Shown here in pieces: positions 63,928-64,000 of a stretch of 64,000 nucleotides of DNA. Under the pieces are notes generated by a model. The model saw only the letters and a list, made by a program, of their open reading frames with translations, ran no database searches and had not been told where the DNA came from. The position numbers were made by a program, and so were the translations under genes. Source of the DNA: Aeoliella sp052161615. GTDB lineage: Bacteria > Planctomycetota > Planctomycetia > Pirellulales > Lacipirellulaceae. The stretch is taken from the NCBI RefSeq assembly GCF_052161615.1, contig NZ_CP197417.1:5394001-5458000 (forward strand), read 5' to 3'. Positions within the stretch are counted from its first letter, which is position 1. Every line of letters starts with the position of its first letter.

Positions 63928-64000
63928 CGGGCGGCGACTTCTTCCAGCATTTCGTGGTACACGGATGCCATGCCGCGAGCCATCGCGACGTCCGAGAACT
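63891..64000 (-). CDS. 3' end of a convergent gene, possibly a glycosyltransferase
   Basis: A minus-strand frame enters from the right edge and reads FSDVAMARGMASVYHEMLEE before stopping at 63891. Its end overlaps the obg 3' end by 37 bp. The phrase resembles the last helix of GT4-type glycosyltransferases, but only 35 residues are visible, so the family is a guess. Confidence 0.45.
   Translation of the reverse strand, partial: FSDVAMARGMASVYHEMLEEVAARQSAARDSRSNS

Overview
The window looks like a Planctomycetes chromosome, probably a Pirellula- or Blastopirellula-type relative. The evidence is a DUF1559 prepilin-like protein with the H-X9-DG C-terminal signature, a giant exported protein with a planctomycete-type N-terminus (FETLEERTVFAV), an integrase of the form usual in this phylum (GGFRCPSE, IGNS, KHYLQV), an RHS shell protein, and diverged type II secretion genes. 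No rRNA and no CRISPR array were seen.

Layout. 1-4.1 kb: the 3' part of an RHS-repeat gene with two small genes behind it. 4.35-11.6 kb: a tightly packed type II secretion/pseudopilin operon (F, G, H, I, J, K, C-like, L-like, M-like, then a TPR lipoprotein) that lacks the secretin (D) and ATPase (E) genes. 11.6-14.7 kb: decayed DNA with an IS1-like transposase relic and one small DUF3892 gene. 14.7-20.4 kb: an OprB-type porin divergent from a CHASE4 histidine kinase and a REC-GGDEF-EAL protein, which probably form one c-di-GMP signalling unit. 20.7-24.5 kb: a 1264-residue secreted metalloprotease-like protein. 25.1-27.5 kb: a multi-PAS NarL-type histidine kinase.

27.8-41 kb is an accessory stretch of stress-type genes: two YetF/DUF421 proteins, cyanophycinase, a YciF/DUF892 protein, small charged proteins, an alpha-amylase, a luciferase-like oxidoreductase and DUF2243. 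Gene relics are mixed in: a porin tail, a phytoene-desaturase-like tail, and a kinase fragment. At about 36.2 kb two opposed genes have both lost their 5' parts, which marks a rearrangement breakpoint. At 41.3-43.4 kb lies a hybrid histidine kinase whose membrane domain matches the ethylene-receptor (ETR1) copper/ethylene-binding domain, including every key residue I could align.

43.5-58.1 kb is defence and mobile DNA: a type I restriction-modification operon (HTH, R, S, M), a catalytic-domain-only tyrosine recombinase, a primase-polymerase/helicase preceded by an iteron-like palindromic region, two small HTH proteins, and a tyrosine integrase whose 3' end lies inside a CAT-anticodon tRNA. 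That tRNA is very likely the right attachment site of an integrated element; I could not find the left end.

58.1-64 kb is ordinary chromosome: a cation/proton antiporter with a TrkA-N-like domain, an EF-hand protein, a conserved exported protein, rpmA (L27), obg, and the tail of a convergent gene. Three good intrinsic terminators were found (31.7, 61.2 and 62.9 kb).
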